A stretch of DNA of 8,791 bases, taken from Prevotellaceae bacterium. Lineage in GTDB: Bacteria > Bacteroidota > Bacteroidia > Bacteroidales > UBA932. A program made the position numbers and the translations under genes. Below, piece after piece: positions 6,399-8,791 of the stretch; position 1 is the stretch's first letter, and every line of letters starts with the position of its first letter. The stretch lies in the NCBI GenBank assembly GCA_031273485.1, contig JAISRS010000095.1:1-8791 (forward strand), read 5' to 3'. The notes beneath the pieces are model-generated. The model had not been told where the DNA came from and did no database searches. It was given only the letters and a program-made list of their open reading frames with translations.

Positions 6399-7198
6399 TC
6401 TCCTTTCCGAATGTAAAGATAAATCTGGGTTTAAACGTTATTTCCCGACGGAAGGATAATTATCATAATATAGAAACGATATTTTTCCCCGTCCCGAAAT
6501 TAACCGACATACTGGATGTTGTTGCGTCGGATAAATTTTCGTTTAAACAGACAGGTATTCATGTTGATGCGTCACCGAAAGACAATTTGTGCGTAAAGGC
6601 ATACGAACTCCTGCACGACCGATATAAATTGCCGCCGGCAGCAATACATCTGCATAAAATTATCCCTACAGGTGCGGGTTTGGGAGGCGGTTCCTCCGAC
6701 GCCTCCTTTATGCTTCTGTCGCTGAACAGAATTTTTGATTTGAAGATTCCCGTCGAACAACTGAAAGAGTATGCGGCATTACTGGGTAGCGATTGTGCCT
6801 TTTTTATCGAAAATACTCCCGCAAAAGCCTCGGGAAGAGGCGAAATATTAGAGCCTGTGCAAGTAAACATCAACGGTTTATATCTTCTATTGGTTAAACC
6901 CGATATTCACATAAGCACAAAAGAAGCATACGACAATATTGTTCCGCAAATACCGGAATTTGACATATCCGAAACGGTAAAATTACCTGTCGCTGAATGG
7001 AAAAACAGACTGCATAACGATTTTGAGAAAAGTATTTTCCCCCTGCATCCAACCATTGCAGCCATCAAAGACCGCATGTATGCCCACGGAGCCTTATATT
7101 CGTCGATGAGCGGCAGCGGAGCCAGCGTATTCGGTCTGTTTGACGAAAAACCCGATATTCCCTTCGGCAATATGTGGCGCTTCTGCGATAAATTATGA
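6395..7198 (+). CDS. ispE: 4-diphosphocytidyl-2-C-methyl-D-erythritol kinase
   Basis: This GHMP-family cytoplasmic kinase phosphorylates the 2-hydroxyl of CDP-methylerythritol with ATP in the MEP route to isoprenoid precursors. The 267-residue protein has the expected length and motifs: FPNVKINLGL at the N-terminus (K8), the glycine-rich ATP loop PTGAGLGGGSSDAS at 91-104, LGSDCAFF with the probable catalytic D133, and the C-terminal GHMP motif SSMSGSGAS at 236-244. It starts with GTG at 6395, inside the last codons of the rhomboid gene (GTGA overlap). The start is fixed by FPNVKINLGL, which begins the family. tatD converges from the other strand 203 bp downstream. Confidence 0.97.
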   Translation: MISFPNVKINLGLNVISRRKDNYHNIETIFFPVPKLTDILDVVASDKFSFKQTGIHVDASPKDNLCVKAYELLHDRYKLPPAAIHLHKIIPTGAGLGGGSSDASFMLLSLNRIFDLKIPVEQLKEYAALLGSDCAFFIENTPAKASGRGEILEPVQVNINGLYLLLVKPDIHISTKEAYDNIVPQIPEFDISETVKLPVAEWKNRLHNDFEKSIFPLHPTIAAIKDRMYAHGALYSSMSGSGASVFGLFDEKPDIPFGNMWRFCDKL

Positions 7199-7270
7199 AT
7201 TATGTTATACTAAACCGCTTTCATGTAATATATTTTCCCGGATTATCTTCGTCGAACTGCGCTTAATTCC

Positions 7271-7346
7271 TGATTGCGTCGGCTGCGCCTGCCAATGACA
7301 TCTGCGATTGTCGTCATTGCGACGGCGCAAGCCGGAAGCAATCCGG
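7271..7346. repeat. REP-like imperfect inverted repeat between ispE and tatD
   Basis: The right arm at 7313-7344 reads gtcattgcgacggcgcaag followed by ccggaagcaatcc. The left arm at 7271-7299 (tgattgcgtcggctgcgcct, then gccaatgac) is its imperfect reverse complement. Together they could form a long hairpin. The pattern 'gtcattgcga...gaagcaatcc' belongs to a type of intergenic palindromic repeat seen in many bacteria. It is the most GC-rich part of this gap and stands between converging genes, where it could affect transcript ends. Confidence 0.6.
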
Positions 7347-7359
7347 AAATAGACATTCG

Positions 7360-7386
7360 TTCGACGTAGCTAAACGCTACGCCGAA
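7360..7386. other. Hairpin between convergent ispE and tatD
   Basis: The arms ttcgacgtagc (7360-7370) and gctacgccgaa (7376-7386) pair at 10 of 11 positions around a 5-nt loop. No T-run follows on either strand, so it is not a classical intrinsic terminator, though it could stabilise the 3' ends of both transcripts. The string ttcgacgtag recurs at 8352-8361 inside the repeat cluster, so the hairpin may itself be part of a dispersed repeat. Confidence 0.5.
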
Positions 7387-7401
7387 CAAAGTGGTGCAAC
7401 A

Positions 7402-8187
7402 TCATCTTATAGAATATGGTTCCGGCAGATTAAACAAAGTTTTTGCATTTTCCGAAGTGATTCTATCGACTTCGTCTATGCTTAGTTTTTTGATTTCGGC
7501 AATTTTCCGTGCAATGATGGGAATATAAGCGCTTTCGTTACGTTTTCCTCTGTAGGGATGAGGGGTAAGATAGGGAGCGTCGGTTTCCAGAACAATATCC
7601 GTTAAAGGTATCATTTCAACAACTTGCGACAGATTGCTGTTTTTGAATGTCACTACGCCTCCTATGCCTGTCTTAAAAGTTTTGTATTCTTTAATTTTCA
7701 GATAATCTTCCTTAGTTCCCGTAAAACTGTGAAATACCCCTTTTAATCCGTCGGTATGAACGCGGTCGAGGATATTAAAAATTTCACGGAACGATTCCCT
7801 TGCGTGAATTATCACCGGAAGATGATAATGTTCGGCTAATTTCAACTGTATTTCAAAAGCCTCGCGCTGCCGGACAATATTATCCAACGACCAATAACAA
7901 TCTATCCCTATTTCTCCAACAGCCGTAAATTGATTTGTTTCCAATTGCTTTTCCACAAATTTCAACTCATCTGCATAATTATCTCCAACCGACGTGGGAT
8001 GTAAACCAATTGCCGGAAAACATATTTTCGGATATGCGCCGCAAAGTTTCATCATCGGTTCATAAGTCTCCGAATCCGTTGCCGGAATCACAAAATATTC
8101 GACCCCGCTTTCAAGGGCTTTCCTTATAACATCGTCGCAATCCGCACTGAATTGCTCCGAATATAAATGTGCATGTGTGTCAATCAT
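7402..8187 (-). CDS. tatD: TatD family metal-dependent hydrolase (DNase)
   Basis: TatD proteins are cytoplasmic TIM-barrel metalloenzymes with DNase activity, implicated in DNA repair and turnover. The 261-residue protein has every metal-binding landmark in order: DTHAHL (H5, H7), GEIGID (E92), VIIHAR (H128), FHSFTG (H153) and LETDAPYLTPHP (D203). Length matches the family. ATG 8187 gives the standard MIDTHAHL start; a TTG codon directly before it (8190) only adds one Met and is not needed. The gene converges on ispE. Its upstream side, to about 8500, is repeat DNA, with no recognisable Bacteroidetes -7/-33 promoter close to the start. Confidence 0.95.
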   Translation of the reverse strand: MIDTHAHLYSEQFSADCDDVIRKALESGVEYFVIPATDSETYEPMMKLCGAYPKICFPAIGLHPTSVGDNYADELKFVEKQLETNQFTAVGEIGIDCYWSLDNIVRQREAFEIQLKLAEHYHLPVIIHARESFREIFNILDRVHTDGLKGVFHSFTGTKEDYLKIKEYKTFKTGIGGVVTFKNSNLSQVVEMIPLTDIVLETDAPYLTPHPYRGKRNESAYIPIIARKIAEIKKLSIDEVDRITSENAKTLFNLPEPYSIR

Positions 8188-8216
8188 CAAATCTTTTTTA
8201 ATATATAGTCAGCGAA

Positions 8217-8507
8217 TTTTTTTAATCCACGATTTTTTTTTAATCCACATTTTTTTTTAATCCACGAATTACACGAATTACACGAATTTTTTTGTCGCCG
8301 ATTTTTACGAATTAACACGAATTAAATCCTGCGGATTTTTACGAAACGTAAGTTCGACGTAGTCAATTACACGAATTTTTTAATCCGCAATTTTTTTTAA
8401 TCCACGAATTACACGAATTAACACGAATTTTTTTGTCGCCGATTTTTACGAATTAACACGAATTAAAATCCTGCGGATTTTTACGAATTACACGAATTTT
8501 ATCTACG
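8217..8507 (-). repeat. Repeat cluster upstream of tatD
   Basis: The region is built almost wholly from 'aatccacg', 'acacgaatt', 'gtcgccgatttttacgaatt' and 'tcctgcggatttttacg' blocks. Two near-identical long copies stand out, at 8251-8345 (95 bp) and 8391-8487 (97 bp); by eye they differ only by one extra A at 8421 and one extra A in the attaaaatcc block. Between them are 45 bp including ttcgacgtag. Closer to tatD the short unit 'tttttaatccac' recurs several times. On the minus strand the blocks read 'aatccgcaggatt' then 'cgtggattaaaaa', as in the lysS leader. No ORF of note is present. Confidence 0.85.
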
Positions 8508-8516
8508 AAGACAAAG

Positions 8517-8581
8517 TCCTGTAAATCCTGCAAATCTTGTAAATCCTGTAAATCTTTCAATCCTGTAATCATGGTTCAGAC
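8517..8581 (-). repeat. 9-bp tandem array ending in a 'gtctgaaccatgatt' block
   Basis: Units of the pattern tcctgtaaa run from 8517 to 8569 with small changes: tcctgtaaa, tcctgcaaa, tcttgtaaa, tcctgtaaa, tctttcaa, tcctgtaat. They are followed by catggttcagac. Read on the minus strand this is 'gtctgaaccatgattacagg' plus 'atttacagg' units, a form of dispersed intergenic repeat that I recognise as common in Bacteroidetes genomes. It lies between murB and the repeat cluster upstream of tatD. Confidence 0.7.
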
Positions 8582-8597
8582 AATTTCCACAAATTCG

Positions 8598-8623
8598 TAA
8601 TTTTTAATTTTTAATTTTTAATT
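8598..8623. repeat. 7-bp tandem repeat (taatttt) at the murB 3' end
   Basis: The unit taatttt occurs at 8598-8604, 8605-8611 and 8612-8618, with a partial fourth copy to 8623. It includes the murB stop codon (8618-8620). Such short AT tandems often adjoin gene ends in Bacteroidetes. It is not preceded by a stable hairpin, so a terminator call is not supported. Confidence 0.65.
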
Positions 8624-8791
8624 CCCCACGATATTGACTTCCGGTTCGAGTTTAACTCCGAATTTATCGGACACCGTATTTTGTATCATGCGCGACAGTT
8701 CCAAGAGTTCGTTCACATTGCCCTGACCGTAATGTACCAGCACTAAAGCCTGATTTTGATGTACGCCTACATTTCCCAAACGATATCCTTT
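8618..8791 (-). CDS. murB: UDP-N-acetylenolpyruvoylglucosamine reductase, C-terminal part
   Basis: The last 57 codons of murB are present; the rest lies beyond the right edge. MurB is a cytoplasmic FAD enzyme that reduces UDP-GlcNAc-enolpyruvate with NADPH to UDP-MurNAc in peptidoglycan synthesis. The visible part contains GNVGVHQNQALVLV, which matches the family's 'vG...h.nqAlvLVn' stretch, and ends LEPEVNIVG, holding the Glu of the 'pEV' motif that acts as the active-site acid. The frame is open to the window edge and ends at TAA inside an AT tandem repeat. It reads in the same direction as tatD, with about 430 bp of repeats between them. Confidence 0.93.
   Translation of the reverse strand, partial: KGYRLGNVGVHQNQALVLVHYGQGNVNELLELSRMIQNTVSDKFGVKLEPEVNIVGN

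Noticed and set aside
7360..7386. Intrinsic terminator for ispE or tatD
   Set aside because: The hairpin is good but no T-run follows on either strand.
8217..8507. Possible CRISPR array
   Set aside because: The repeats are of unequal length and degenerate, the intervening sequence is made of the same blocks, and no cas gene is nearby.

Overview
The window most likely comes from a member of the Bacteroidetes, probably Bacteroidales-like. The lysyl-tRNA synthetase carries a C-terminal extension of about 70 residues of the kind seen in that phylum. A Bacteroidetes-type promoter (TTG, 19-nt gap, TAAATTTG) sits just ahead of it. Gene starts lack clear Shine-Dalgarno sequences, and the intergenic DNA is full of the 'cgtgtaattcgtggat' and 'tcctgtaaa' repeats familiar from these genomes. 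This is a judgement from sequence character, not a search result.

Layout. At the left edge is the C-terminal end of a probable transposase (3-110), then a repeat-rich leader and a promoter. Next come five long genes and one possible tiny gene on the + strand: lysS (334-2064), a DUF1015 protein with a DGHHR motif (2073-3323), a membrane-anchored protein with a dCTP deaminase-like domain (3373-4590), a radical-SAM-like protein whose iron-sulfur motif is displaced to the C-terminus and altered (4618-5673), a possible 35-residue ORF (5677-5784), a rhomboid protease (5781-6398) and ispE (6395-7198). On the - strand, tatD (7402-8187) converges on ispE across a repeat-bearing gap. Beyond tatD lies about 430 bp of stacked repeats, and the window ends in the C-terminal part of murB (8618-8791, - strand).

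How the genes relate. lysS, ispE, murB and tatD are ordinary housekeeping genes for translation, isoprenoid precursors, peptidoglycan precursors and metal-dependent nuclease activity. Rhomboid and ispE overlap by 4 bp and are probably co-translated. The stretch 3373-5780 is different: it is visibly more AT-rich than its neighbours and carries the two unusual genes 27 bp apart. The first looks like a catalytically inactive dCTP deaminase/dUTPase-fold domain joined to a beta-rich domain with a Cys/His cluster and two C-terminal membrane helices. The second looks like a radical SAM barrel lacking its N-terminal CX3CX2C motif but carrying a CX3CX2P version near its C-terminus. This pair is the best candidate for an undescribed system; its function is unknown.

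A second theme is the dispersed repeat. Copies stand upstream of both lysS and tatD in the same orientation relative to the gene, and two near-identical copies of about 95 bp lie upstream of tatD. No tRNA, rRNA, riboswitch or CRISPR array was seen.
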